In this document: positions 43,069-52,771 of the stretch, piece after piece
How the letters are laid out: each line of letters opens with the position of its first letter
How positions within the stretch are numbered: the stretch's first letter is position 1
NCBI RefSeq assembly: GCF_017352195.1
Contig: NZ_CP071445.1
Location: forward strand, 2,294,001-2,358,000
DNA from: Sedimentibacter sp. zth1
Lineage (GTDB): Bacteria > Bacillota > Clostridia > Tissierellales > Sedimentibacteraceae
Direction: 5' to 3'
DNA: 64,000 nt
The notes under the pieces: model-generated
Database searches by the model: none
The model's input: only the letters and a program-made list of their open reading frames with translations
What the model was told of the DNA's origin: nothing
Made by a program: the position numbers and the translations under genes

Positions 43069-44370
43069 ATGGAAAAGTACAAAGGAGCTTATGTAGTTGA
43101 TAAGGAAGATTATTACTTTTTAATTAATCCCTATTTACAAACAACTTCCGAAATAAAAAAAATTGATAATGACTTTAGAAAAAGTATAGAACCTTATGAA
43201 AAAGATTTAATAGATTCATATATTTTATTTAATGATGATAATTATAATTATAATCGTATATCTAATTATTTTGTAAACAAAGAAAAATATAATTTTAATT
43301 CAGTTACATTTACAGAAGCAATGTCATTTGATTGTAATCTTAACTGTATTTATTGTATGCAACAAAACACATGTAAAAGTAGAAATAAAATTACTCCTGA
43401 TGAAAGGGTTACTTTGTGGCAAAAAATTAAGAACCTTTTCAATGCAAATGATATAAAAATTTGTTTGTTTGGTGGAGAACCTTTTTATGATTTAAACTAT
43501 GTAGAAGAGTTATTTAACATAGCTGAAAAGAGAAATATAAATATTTCATCAATAATTGCAGTAACAAATGGAACTATATGTAATGAACAAGTATGTAATA
43601 TTATTAATAAATTTCATATTAGTACTCTACAAATTACATTAGATGGATTAAAAGAAGTTCAAGATTCAAGAAGAGTACTAACGAATGGGAGTTCATATGA
43701 TTTAATTACTAATAATATTGATAGCTTTCTAAAATATACTAAAGCATCAATAATTATTAATACAGTCTTAGATAAGCAAAACAAAAATGATTACATACCA
43801 ATGGTAAGAGAGATAATAAATAGATATAATGACTATGTATTCGGAGATAAACCTAGAGTAATATTTAACTTAGGTACAGAGTGCCATCCAGTAAATAGGT
43901 GTCAATATACTAATGAAAATGCTAGTTATAACGTACAGTTTATGGATACTTATTATGAAAATTTATTTAAACTTATAGACCTAGGTGTTGCTATTAATTC
44001 TATTTTCCCAGGACCTATATGTATAGGAAACAAAAGCAATGATATTGTTACAGGACCAGATGGTAATATATATTCTTGTATATCAGCAATTGGTTTAGAT
44101 GATTTTAAAATTTGTGATTATGAAGATGTTTTAAATAATCCAGCTAAGTTTTTATTTCAGTCTATAAAATTTAGCGAAAGCAATAAAAGTGCAGAATGCT
44201 TTGAGTGTGAATACTCTCCATGGTGTAATGGAGGTTGTAGTTATAATAAATTTGTTGAAGGCAAAAAAAGTAGTTGTCAAAAACTTATTTTTAAAGAAGT
44301 AATAGAAAAAATAGTAAATATATCTTCTATGGTTCAAGAAATATATCCAAATATTTATAGGAAAAAATAA
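43069..44370 (+). CDS. Radical SAM/SPASM peptide maturase
   Basis: 433 residues. The N-terminal part (about 1-80) probably binds the leader. The radical SAM core has the CxxxCxxC cluster motif with Cys89, Cys93 and Cys96, followed by LFGGEPFYD and TLDGLKEVQDSRR. The C-terminal SPASM region is Cys-rich: GPICIG, YSCISAIG, then AECFECEYSPWCNGGCSYNKF and a final SSCQK, fitting auxiliary iron-sulfur clusters. Such enzymes make thioether or C-C cross-links in RiPP precursors, here presumably the peptide at 42877. ATACAGGAGATACATATT precedes the start. It overlaps the next ABC gene by one base. The reaction type is not decidable. Confidence 0.92.
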   Translation: MEKYKGAYVVDKEDYYFLINPYLQTTSEIKKIDNDFRKSIEPYEKDLIDSYILFNDDNYNYNRISNYFVNKEKYNFNSVTFTEAMSFDCNLNCIYCMQQNTCKSRNKITPDERVTLWQKIKNLFNANDIKICLFGGEPFYDLNYVEELFNIAEKRNINISSIIAVTNGTICNEQVCNIINKFHISTLQITLDGLKEVQDSRRVLTNGSSYDLITNNIDSFLKYTKASIIINTVLDKQNKNDYIPMVREIINRYNDYVFGDKPRVIFNLGTECHPVNRCQYTNENASYNVQFMDTYYENLFKLIDLGVAINSIFPGPICIGNKSNDIVTGPDGNIYSCISAIGLDDFKICDYEDVLNNPAKFLFQSIKFSESNKSAECFECEYSPWCNGGCSYNKFVEGKKSSCQKLIFKEVIEKIVNISSMVQEIYPNIYRKK

Positions 44371-46169
44371 TGAGAAATATAAAATTAAGATTAAAAGAAA
44401 TAGTAAGTATACTAAATTTAGTTTGTAAAAATGCACCATTTCAATTTTTATTCAAGCTATTTGTAGTAATTATAATAGCAATTCTTAGACCACTAAATGT
44501 ATACTTTTTTCAAAATGTAATAGATAATATTGTGCAGTCAGAAGCAGGTGCAACATTAAATAGTGAAGTATTATTATGGTTATGCTTATTTTGCATTTCC
44601 ACTTTGATAGTTATAAATGTTAACTTTATAAATAATATACAAAACATTTCATTGAAAAAAAAATTTAATATTAAGTTTCTAAATTCTATGTTGTACAAAT
44701 ATAAAAAAATTGATTACTCGTGTTTTGAAAATACAGAAGTACATAATATTATTACTCGTATGGGGGATAATTTAGACAAAACAATCATTGAACTATTTTT
44801 AAGAATTATAGATATTACTTCTATAATGGTTTCAATTATAGGCTATATTATTATATTTTTACAAGTTTCTGTTTGGTTTGCAATAATATTTTTTGTGGTA
44901 TTATTTATAGTTTTCATTTTAGAATTTAAAGCCATGAATAAAATGAATACTATGTTATATAATCAAACTGAAGATGAAAGAAAGTTAAATTATTTACAAC
45001 ATATACTATCTGATAAACATTCATTACTTGAGTTGAAAATATTTTGTTCAATATCATATATTCTAAACATGTGGAACAAAAAAGCTAAGGAAATTCTTAA
45101 TGTTAGAGTAAAAACAACAATTAGTTCTCAAAAATATTTTGCATTGAATTGTTTATGCACAATTATTTGGATTAGTATAATGCTTATAGTATTAATTAAC
45201 TATTATGAAAAAGACTATATAACACTAGGGTTATTTATTTCTCTTATAGGTAGTGCAAGTACATTATTAAGTATTATAGAATCGCTATCTTATTATATAT
45301 CTGATTTATCGCAAAATTTATTATGTATAGATTATTATAATAAATTTATAAATTTACCTGAGGATCATAAATATAACGAAAAAGAATATGATTTTGAAAA
45401 ACCAGAAATTGTTTTTAAAAATGTATCTTTTACATATCCTGGAACCACACAAAAAATTTTAGATAATATATCTTTTAGTATTAATTATAATGAAAAAGTT
45501 GCGCTTGTAGGCAAAAATGGTTCAGGAAAAACTACAATAATCAAGCTTCTTTGTAAACTATACAAACCTGATAGTGGGGAAATATTAGTAGGCGGTATTA
45601 ATATTAATAATATAGATAGAAATTCTTTAGCTAAGATATATAGTGTTGTTTTTCAGGACTATGCTAACTATGCATTAACCCTTAGAGAAAATATTGCTGT
45701 TGGAGATATAAAAAAACTTAATAATGATGATTCAATAATAAAATCACTAACTTTTGGTTTAAAAAATATGAATATATCACTTGATCAAAATCTTGGCAAA
45801 ATAGATGAAAATGGTATGGATTTATCAAAAGGTCAGTGGCAACAAGTTGCAATAGCAAGAGCGCGTATAGTAGAAAATAATTTTATAGTTCTTGATGAAC
45901 CTACAGCCTCTCTAGATCCTATAGCTGAATGTGAACTATACAATTCATTTCTAGAAGTATTAAATGACAGAGGTTGTATAATAATATCACATAGATTAGC
46001 AAGTGCAAAATTATGCGATAAGATAATAGTAATACATGGTGGACAAATTGTAGAAGTAGGAACTCATACTGAGTTATTAAAACATAAAAATATATATTGT
46101 AATATGTTTAAAACACAAAGTGAATGGTATAGCAAAGGTGAAAAATATGAAAAAAATAAAAACTGTTAA
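44370..46169 (+). CDS. ABC exporter half-transporter 1 of the RiPP locus
   Basis: 599 residues: an N-terminal six-helix exporter domain (about 20-320) and an ATPase domain (about 345-585) with Walker A VGKNGSGKTTI, signature LSKGQWQQVAIARA and Walker B FIVLDEPTASLDP. There is no C39 peptidase domain, so leader cleavage must be done by another protein. The signature LSKGQ departs slightly from LSGGQ. TAATG couples it to the radical SAM gene. It probably pairs with the next protein to export the modified peptide or to give self-immunity. Confidence 0.9.
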   Translation: MRNIKLRLKEIVSILNLVCKNAPFQFLFKLFVVIIIAILRPLNVYFFQNVIDNIVQSEAGATLNSEVLLWLCLFCISTLIVINVNFINNIQNISLKKKFNIKFLNSMLYKYKKIDYSCFENTEVHNIITRMGDNLDKTIIELFLRIIDITSIMVSIIGYIIIFLQVSVWFAIIFFVVLFIVFILEFKAMNKMNTMLYNQTEDERKLNYLQHILSDKHSLLELKIFCSISYILNMWNKKAKEILNVRVKTTISSQKYFALNCLCTIIWISIMLIVLINYYEKDYITLGLFISLIGSASTLLSIIESLSYYISDLSQNLLCIDYYNKFINLPEDHKYNEKEYDFEKPEIVFKNVSFTYPGTTQKILDNISFSINYNEKVALVGKNGSGKTTIIKLLCKLYKPDSGEILVGGININNIDRNSLAKIYSVVFQDYANYALTLRENIAVGDIKKLNNDDSIIKSLTFGLKNMNISLDQNLGKIDENGMDLSKGQWQQVAIARARIVENNFIVLDEPTASLDPIAECELYNSFLEVLNDRGCIIISHRLASAKLCDKIIVIHGGQIVEVGTHTELLKHKNIYCNMFKTQSEWYSKGEKYEKNKNC

Positions 46170-47940
46170 TACGTTTAAAATTATGTTGAAGGCAATTAAG
46201 CAAATTTTTAATATAGTGCCAATTGCTGCATCTTTAACATCTATCATTAATATTTGCATCTCTTTTTTTCCCGCAATTACTGCAAAATTATTAATTACTT
46301 TATTTGATAGTGCTGATAAGACTAATATTTCATATGATATAAATAAGTTGTTACAATGTGCATTTATATTTATCCTATGTTATGCTATTAAATATTTCAT
46401 GGAATTTATTACTAGTATTACTGTTAATGCTTTTATTTTTGAAAAATGTGTAATGTACAGTAGAGTCAAATTAGCTGAAAAATCATCAAAATTGGAAGTT
46501 ATTCAATATGAAGATGACAATATTCTAAATATGAAAAAAAGGGCACAAAATTGCATTGATAATGAACTTTTAAGCATGGTGTTTTTTAAAATAAGTAATA
46601 TAATAAAAAATAGTATTAGTTTAATTTCAGTTGTCATAATATTGGTTAGTTATAGTAAGTTTTTTTTACTAGTTAGTTTATTAAGTGTATTACCATATTT
46701 TATATCTAAATTGATTAGAGGTAATTATTTTTATAAACTTAGAACTAAGCAAGCTAAAGATGAAAGAAAATTAAGTTATCTATATAAATTATTTTCAGAT
46801 AAACAAACTGTTAAAGAAATGAGAGTTATGAATTTTGAAAATTATATTATTGAAAAATGGGAAAATTGTTTTAAGGATATATATGAGAGCCAATGGAAAG
46901 AAGAAAAGAAAGATGCTATATCATTACTAATCTGTGATGTGATTAGGTCATTGGGATATATTGCTTCAATAATAGTATCTATATTGTTAATGTTAAAAGG
47001 TGAAATATCTATAGGTGTACTTGGTGCATGTATATCAAGTTTTCTTTCGGTTCAAGATGCAACATGCAATTTTCTAATAAACATAGCCTCATTACCAAAT
47101 TTAGCACTTTATGCAAATGACTATTACAAATATTTAGATTTACCAGAAGATATAGATGGTATTAAGGAAGTCGTTTCAATAAAAAATGGTATATCTATAA
47201 AAAATATAAAGTTTAAGTATAAAATGAATAATAATTTTAATATAAATAATATAAATTTAGAAATAAAAAAAGGTGAAAAAGTTATAGTGTTGGGTGAAAA
47301 CGGAAGTGGCAAAACAACTTTAATTAAATTAATTCTTGGAATTTATAAAGTTGATGATGGAGAAATACTATATGATAATATAAATGTTAATAATTGTAAA
47401 AAAAGTTGTTTATACAATTTGATTTCAATAGTATCTCAAAATTTTATAAAATACAATTTGAAATTAAGAGAAAATATAGCAATTTCTGATACTTCTATGA
47501 TTGATGACAACAATAAGATAATTAGTTCATTAAAAGCAGTAGACTTAAATAAATTAGATAATTGCGATGAAATGTTAGGTCGAGAGTTTAATGGAATTGA
47601 ACTTTCCGGCGGAGAGTGGCAAAAAATAGCAATAGCAAGAGGCGTATTTAAAAAAAGCGAAATTATTTTCTTGGATGAACCTACAAGTGCTATAGATCCA
47701 TTAGCTGAAAAGGAAATACTGTTTAAATTTTTAGATATTGTGAAAAACAAAACTTCTATTATTGTAGCTCATAGAGTTGGATTGTGTAAACATGCAGATA
47801 AAATAGTAGTAATGAAAAATGGAGCAATAGTAGAGGTTGGAACTCACAATGAATTAATCAATAAATGTGGAGAGTACACTAGACTTTATAATTCACAGGC
47901 AAAATGGTATGTAGAAAAGGAATCAAATAAAAGCATATAA
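46147..47940 (+). CDS. ABC exporter half-transporter 2 of the RiPP locus
   Basis: 597 residues, with the same layout as its neighbour: six membrane helices, then an ATPase with GENGSGKTTL, LSGGEWQKIAIARG and IIFLDEPTSAIDP. The two differ throughout, fitting a heterodimer. ATG 46147 has AAAGGTGAAAAAT upstream and overlaps the previous gene by 23 bp, so translation is coupled. No peptidase domain is present. This is the last gene of the RiPP operon; the next gene converges with no clear terminator between. Confidence 0.9.
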   Translation: MKKIKTVNTFKIMLKAIKQIFNIVPIAASLTSIINICISFFPAITAKLLITLFDSADKTNISYDINKLLQCAFIFILCYAIKYFMEFITSITVNAFIFEKCVMYSRVKLAEKSSKLEVIQYEDDNILNMKKRAQNCIDNELLSMVFFKISNIIKNSISLISVVIILVSYSKFFLLVSLLSVLPYFISKLIRGNYFYKLRTKQAKDERKLSYLYKLFSDKQTVKEMRVMNFENYIIEKWENCFKDIYESQWKEEKKDAISLLICDVIRSLGYIASIIVSILLMLKGEISIGVLGACISSFLSVQDATCNFLINIASLPNLALYANDYYKYLDLPEDIDGIKEVVSIKNGISIKNIKFKYKMNNNFNINNINLEIKKGEKVIVLGENGSGKTTLIKLILGIYKVDDGEILYDNINVNNCKKSCLYNLISIVSQNFIKYNLKLRENIAISDTSMIDDNNKIISSLKAVDLNKLDNCDEMLGREFNGIELSGGEWQKIAIARGVFKKSEIIFLDEPTSAIDPLAEKEILFKFLDIVKNKTSIIVAHRVGLCKHADKIVVMKNGAIVEVGTHNELINKCGEYTRLYNSQAKWYVEKESNKSI

Positions 47941-47961
47941 AAAATATAAATTGTTTTTGGG

Positions 47962-48798
47962 CTAAAATTCTATATAAATTGCACTTGCGTCATCACATTT
48001 TTTGAATCTTGGAAATTTTGATGCATTAAAATCTTTGTTTTCTATTTTTCTAAGTTCATCATAGAAAAACATTAGTTTTTTAGCCTTCAATGTTTTTACT
48101 AAATCATTTATAGTAATATAATTATATTTATCAAATAAAGCAGAAAATCCATCACTAGTGATTAAAACTCTTAAATCATTATCAATAGTTAATTTACTAT
48201 ATATGGCATTGTCAACTGCCTTTTCATCAAAGCCTAGAATATAATATCCGTTAGTTTTATTTTTTTTATTTCTGTTGTCTATTATTTTATCCATTAGTTT
48301 TGTCTTTGCTTCATCTAATGTTAAGCCTTCTTCGCTTGTTAAAATCTTCATTTGTGAGAGTACATTATTATCAAGAGTAACTAAATTTTCATCCAGTATA
48401 GTTTGTATGCTATTAGAACGCGAAAAATTAATTGAACAATCTCCAAGGACAAAATATTCAAGCTCGGTTTTTTCATTATTCCATCTAATAAGAGAAAAGC
48501 TACTTGAAGGCATGTCAATCTCAGAAAGATTATTTACACTTCCATTTACGTATTCTTCATTTATTTTGTGAATACCATCTTTTATTATAGTATGTATAGA
48601 GCAATCTCTATTAACATTATCAGTTAAATAGTTATTCCACCATGTTACAAACCATCTTGCATCACTTATATCATCAGTTAAATTCCTATTATTTAAGCCT
48701 GTTGCTCCATCTAGTACCCAAGCAGCATTTCCAATAACATTAGCTTTATCTTCATTAACTAAAGCACTACCTTTTTCACAAATTATATCTAAATACAT
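47962..48798 (-). CDS. PP2C-like serine/threonine protein phosphatase
   Basis: 278 residues. Metal-binding PP2C blocks are present in order: NEDKANVIGNAAWVLDGATG (Asp17 and Asp30-Gly31), FVLGDCSINF, RVLITSDGFSALFD and KKCDDASAIYIEF. Hydrolysis of phospho-Ser/Thr is expected, but no kinase gene is nearby and the target is unknown. GAGGAGAGCAT precedes ATG 48798. It converges with the RiPP operon, 21 bp from its end; a role in that system is possible but unsupported. Confidence 0.82.
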   Translation of the reverse strand: MYLDIICEKGSALVNEDKANVIGNAAWVLDGATGLNNRNLTDDISDARWFVTWWNNYLTDNVNRDCSIHTIIKDGIHKINEEYVNGSVNNLSEIDMPSSSFSLIRWNNEKTELEYFVLGDCSINFSRSNSIQTILDENLVTLDNNVLSQMKILTSEEGLTLDEAKTKLMDKIIDNRNKKNKTNGYYILGFDEKAVDNAIYSKLTIDNDLRVLITSDGFSALFDKYNYITINDLVKTLKAKKLMFFYDELRKIENKDFNASKFPRFKKCDDASAIYIEF

Positions 48799-49005
48799 AT
48801 GCTCTCCTCGACAATTAATGTTTTTTAAATACTAACACATTTAAATAAGAACAATCAATTAATTATATCCTTGCAAACGTTACTATAAAAAAGTGTAATG
48901 GTAATAATATAATATATAAAATATTTTTATTATACTTTAATATAATAATATGATAATATTCACTATAAAAATAATATTAATAGGACCACATGGAGGAAAT
49001 TTAAA

Positions 49006-50058
49006 ATGAAAAAGTTATTAGCACTTTTATTAATTCTACTTCTTAGCTTTAGCTTAGTAGGATGTTCAAACAATGACAGCACTGAAAATGATACAGCAAA
49101 TCAATTAGAAGATAAATTAGTAATTTATTCTACACATACAGATGAAATGCTTGAATTAGTAGCAGAAGAATTTAAAGCAGAAACAGGTATAGAGGTAGAA
49201 TATATAAATTTAAAGGGTGAATTAGCAGATAGAGTTAGAGCAGAAAAAGAAAATCCACAAGCAGACATTATGTTTGGTGGAGCTTCTTCATTATTTATGG
49301 AAATGACAGAAGAAGGAATATTTGAACCAGTTGAGACAACATGGGCAAAAGATTTACAAGATATATTTAAGGATAAAGATGGCAATTGGTATGGTACAAT
49401 ACAAACACCAGTTATGATATTTTATAACACAGAAATGTTAACAGAAGAAGAAGCACCAAAGGATTGGATAGACTTAACAGATGAAAAATACAAGGACCTA
49501 ATAGTTTCAAGAGATACATTGTCATCATCTATGAGAGCTACACTTATGAGTTTAGTATACCAATATGACAAAGAGCAAAAGCTTGATGAAGCATGGAATT
49601 ATTTAACTGCATTAGATGCTAATATGAAGAATTATTATTCAAGCGGAACATTGCAATTTCAAGCAGTTGGTAGAAAAGAAGCAGCAATAAGCTTCGCAGT
49701 TCAAAGCTCAATAGTTGACAATGTAGTTAAAAATAATGTGCCACTTAAAATTGTTGATGCCAAAAGTGGTTCACCTGTTATAACAGATGGAATAGCAGCA
49801 ATAAAAAATGCACCACATCCGAATGCAGCAAAGGCATTTGTAGAATTTGCAGGAAGTTCAAAAATGCAAGCTAAAATTGCAAATGAATTTAACAGAATAC
49901 CAACACTTAAAGAAGCAATACAAAACAGTCCAGAATGGATGAAGGACTCATACAAAGTAATGGATGTAGATTGGTCAGTAATATCTAAAAACCAAAATGA
50001 ATGGTTGCAAAAATTTGATACAGAAATAAGAGATGCAAACAAGGATAAAGCTAAATAA
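49006..50058 (+). CDS. ABC importer substrate-binding lipoprotein (Fe3+/phosphonate type)
   Basis: 350 residues. The signal sequence ends in lipobox FSLVGC (Cys20). The mature part is a family 1 solute-binding protein of the FbpA/2-aminoethylphosphonate group: KLVIYSTHTDEMLELVAEEFKAETGIEVEY, QADIMFGGASS, YGTIQTPVMIFYNTEML and AVGRKEAAISFAVQSS. The substrate could be ferric iron or a phosphonate; the sequence does not decide. GGAGGAAATTTAAA precedes the ATG. The ATPase and double-permease genes follow directly, so this is a complete importer. Confidence 0.87.
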   Translation: MKKLLALLLILLLSFSLVGCSNNDSTENDTANQLEDKLVIYSTHTDEMLELVAEEFKAETGIEVEYINLKGELADRVRAEKENPQADIMFGGASSLFMEMTEEGIFEPVETTWAKDLQDIFKDKDGNWYGTIQTPVMIFYNTEMLTEEEAPKDWIDLTDEKYKDLIVSRDTLSSSMRATLMSLVYQYDKEQKLDEAWNYLTALDANMKNYYSSGTLQFQAVGRKEAAISFAVQSSIVDNVVKNNVPLKIVDAKSGSPVITDGIAAIKNAPHPNAAKAFVEFAGSSKMQAKIANEFNRIPTLKEAIQNSPEWMKDSYKVMDVDWSVISKNQNEWLQKFDTEIRDANKDKAK

Positions 50059-50078
50059 TCAAATAAAGAGAGAATATT

Positions 50079-51035
50079 ATGGGTAAAGTTATACTAAAAA
50101 ATATATCACATAGGTATGATAAAACAAACGTATTGAATGATATAAATATCGAAATAGAAGATGGCGATTTATTTACACTGTTAGGTCCATCGGGTTGTGG
50201 AAAAACGACACTACTTAGAATAATTGCAGGATTTATAAAACCAACCAGTGGAAAAGTATATTTATATAATCAAGATATAACAAATTTAAGCCCAGAGCAA
50301 AGAAATATAGGCATAGTTTTTCAAAACTATGCTCTTTTTTCACATATGAATGTTTTAGAAAATGTTACTTATGGATTAAAAATTAAAAAATATAATAAGC
50401 ATAAAATAAAGGATATATCAGATTACTATTTAAATTTAGTTGGGATGTATGATTATAAAGATAGAAATATAAATGAACTATCAGGTGGTCAACAGCAAAG
50501 GGTAGCATTAGCAAGGTCATTAGCAATAGAACCAAAAGTTTTGTTATTAGATGAGCCATTGTCAAATTTAGATGCAGCTTTGCGAGACAAAATGAGAGAA
50601 GAAATTAGTAAGTTGCAAAAAAAGTTAAAAATAACTACTGTTTTTATAACACATGATCAAAAAGAAGCACTGGCAATATCTGATAAAATAGCTGTTTTTA
50701 ATAATGGCAAATGTATGCAGGTAGATACTCCACAAAATATATATAACAACCCACAAAATGAATTTGTAGCTAATTTCGTTGGAGAAACAAATACTATTTA
50801 TATAGAAGACAAAGAGCCTATTTTTATTAGGCCAGAAAATATAAAAATATTTAATGAAAAGAAAAATGACAATTTTGTTTCCGGAAAAATTCAAAACATA
50901 ACTTTTAATGGGAGTACAATTGAGTATAAAATAAAAGTAGATACAAAAATTTATAAGGCTATAGAGCTTAATGATGGTAAATCTTACAGAAAAATAAACG
51001 ATGAGGTATATATAGAAATTGATACAGTCAAATAA
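50079..51035 (+). CDS. ABC importer ATP-binding protein (FbpC/PotA type)
   Basis: 318 residues. The ATPase domain has LLGPSGCGKTTLLRIIAGF, the Q-loop VFQNYALFSHMNV, signature LSGGQQQRVALARSLA and LLLDEPLSNLDAALR. The C-terminal quarter is a TOBE-like beta domain (FIRPENIKIFNEKK), shorter than in PotA. It powers uptake through the permease encoded next, which overlaps it by 17 bp. GAGAGAATATT precedes the ATG, 20 bp after the binding-protein gene. Confidence 0.92.
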   Translation: MGKVILKNISHRYDKTNVLNDINIEIEDGDLFTLLGPSGCGKTTLLRIIAGFIKPTSGKVYLYNQDITNLSPEQRNIGIVFQNYALFSHMNVLENVTYGLKIKKYNKHKIKDISDYYLNLVGMYDYKDRNINELSGGQQQRVALARSLAIEPKVLLLDEPLSNLDAALRDKMREEISKLQKKLKITTVFITHDQKEALAISDKIAVFNNGKCMQVDTPQNIYNNPQNEFVANFVGETNTIYIEDKEPIFIRPENIKIFNEKKNDNFVSGKIQNITFNGSTIEYKIKVDTKIYKAIELNDGKSYRKINDEVYIEIDTVK

Positions 51036-52695
51036 TTATATAAAAAAAATACTAAACATAATATTTTTTGGTAGTATATTATGGGTTTTGGTGGGATTCA
51101 TCATATTACCCATGCTTAATACGATTAAAACAAGTTTAGTAAATAACAATATAATTACACTTGAAAATTATAAAGCATACTTTGCAAATCCATCTAATTT
51201 GCTAGTAGTAAAAAATACCTTAAAATTAGGTTTTTCAACAGTTATATGCTGTGGAATAATAGGGACGTTTTTAGCTTTTTACGTAACACTAATAAAAACT
51301 AAATTCACTAAAATTTTAAGAATTATACTGTTAACTCCAATGATGGTGCCAGGAGTAATTATAGTTATAGCATTTATACAACTATATGGTGAAAGTGGTC
51401 TAATAACAAAATCGTTAGAAGTTTTATTTAAATTAAAATCAGCACCATTTAAATTTGAGGGATTTTCAGGCATTTTATTTGTACATTCATATACACAATA
51501 TGTTTTTTTCTATTTAAATGTTTCGGTAGCATTGAGGTATTTAGATTTATCATCTATTGAAGCAGCCAAAAGTTTAGGTGCAAGTAAACTGAAAATATTT
51601 TTTACAGTTATATTACCATCAATATTACCTTCTTTATTTTCATCAACTATAGTTACATTTATATCAGGTATAAGCTCATTCTCAGCGCCTAATCTAATAG
51701 GTGGCAGATTTAAAGTGCTAAGCACTCAAATCTTAATGTCAAAAGCTAATAATCATATAAATATTGCATCTGTTCAGGTAACCATACTATTGATTATGGG
51801 AATATCAATGCTTTTAATTGTAAGACATTATGAAAAAAAACACTCTAATCCAAACTCAATAAAAGCGGTTAGATTAAACAAAATAGAACTAAATAACAAA
51901 TATATTAAAACGATTTTAAATATTATAGTAACACTAATACTGTTGTTAATTATATTGCCGATATTGGCAATTATATTTTTATCATTCGTAAAACCTGGAA
52001 GTTGGATGATTGAAATATTTCCAAAAGAATTCAATTTTGATAATTATATTACTCTATTTACTAAAAAAAGAGTATTAAAGCCATTTATAAACAGTATATT
52101 TATGTCTATAATTGCTGTTATAGTTTCAATTTTTTTTGCAGTACCACTTGCTTTAACTATTGCAAAAAGAAAAAGCAAAATTAATTCAACACTAGAAGTT
52201 ATTGCAATGCTTCCATGGGCTATGCCTTCAAGCACCATTGCTATAAACTTAATTAATACGTTTAATACAAAAAACATATTTGCTTTTAACAATGTATTGA
52301 TAGGTAGATACTATATATTACCGATAGCATATATAATTACTGCAATACCTATAATACTAAGAACTAGCCTGATTGCAGTTTATAAATTCAACAAAGACTT
52401 AGAGGATGCATCCAAAAGCTTAGGAGCAAATAATATAATAACATTTTTTAAGATAACAGTACCTCAAATAAAACCAGCCATAGTATCAAGTGGTAGCTTA
52501 GTATTTATAAGGTGCTTGGGTGAATACACTATGTCAGCACTCTTATATGGAGTTTCAAATAAACCAATATCAATAGCAATGGTAAACGCAATGAATGAGT
52601 TTGACATTGGTTTATCAATGTCATATGGCGTTTTGACAATAATTATCTGTTTTGTAGCAATGATATTTACAGAAAGCTTCGATGATGCATTTTAG
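51019..52695 (+). CDS. ABC importer permease with two fused membrane domains (FbpB type)
   Basis: 558 residues with about twelve membrane helices in two BPD_transp_1 domains (about 50-270 and 330-550), each with an EAA loop: SIEAAKSLGASKLKIFFTVILPS and LEDASKSLGANNIITFFKITVPQ. The fused layout is typical of iron/phosphonate-type importers such as FbpB. The likely start is TTG 51019 (GAGGT eleven bases upstream), because no ATG occurs before conserved sequence; translation is coupled to the ATPase gene. Confidence 0.88.
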   Translation: MIQSNNYIKKILNIIFFGSILWVLVGFIILPMLNTIKTSLVNNNIITLENYKAYFANPSNLLVVKNTLKLGFSTVICCGIIGTFLAFYVTLIKTKFTKILRIILLTPMMVPGVIIVIAFIQLYGESGLITKSLEVLFKLKSAPFKFEGFSGILFVHSYTQYVFFYLNVSVALRYLDLSSIEAAKSLGASKLKIFFTVILPSILPSLFSSTIVTFISGISSFSAPNLIGGRFKVLSTQILMSKANNHINIASVQVTILLIMGISMLLIVRHYEKKHSNPNSIKAVRLNKIELNNKYIKTILNIIVTLILLLIILPILAIIFLSFVKPGSWMIEIFPKEFNFDNYITLFTKKRVLKPFINSIFMSIIAVIVSIFFAVPLALTIAKRKSKINSTLEVIAMLPWAMPSSTIAINLINTFNTKNIFAFNNVLIGRYYILPIAYIITAIPIILRTSLIAVYKFNKDLEDASKSLGANNIITFFKITVPQIKPAIVSSGSLVFIRCLGEYTMSALLYGVSNKPISIAMVNAMNEFDIGLSMSYGVLTIIICFVAMIFTESFDDAF

Positions 52696-52708
52696 TCACA
52701 TAAATACA

Positions 52709-52766
52709 AAAGACGCTCCATTTAATAGACAAGTATGGTGTATTGTCTATTAAATGGAGCGTCTTT
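52709..52766. terminator. Very long perfect terminator stem between permease and activator genes
   Basis: 24-bp perfect inverted repeat (52709-52732 with 52743-52766) around a 10-base loop, beginning AAAGACGCTCC and ending in the complement. It lies between convergent genes. Confidence 0.9.
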
Positions 52767-52771
52767 ATATA

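Noticed and set aside
47962-48798. PP2C-like gene as a member of the RiPP system
   Set aside because: It is on the opposite strand, convergent, with its own start region and no functional link visible; adjacency alone is not enough.
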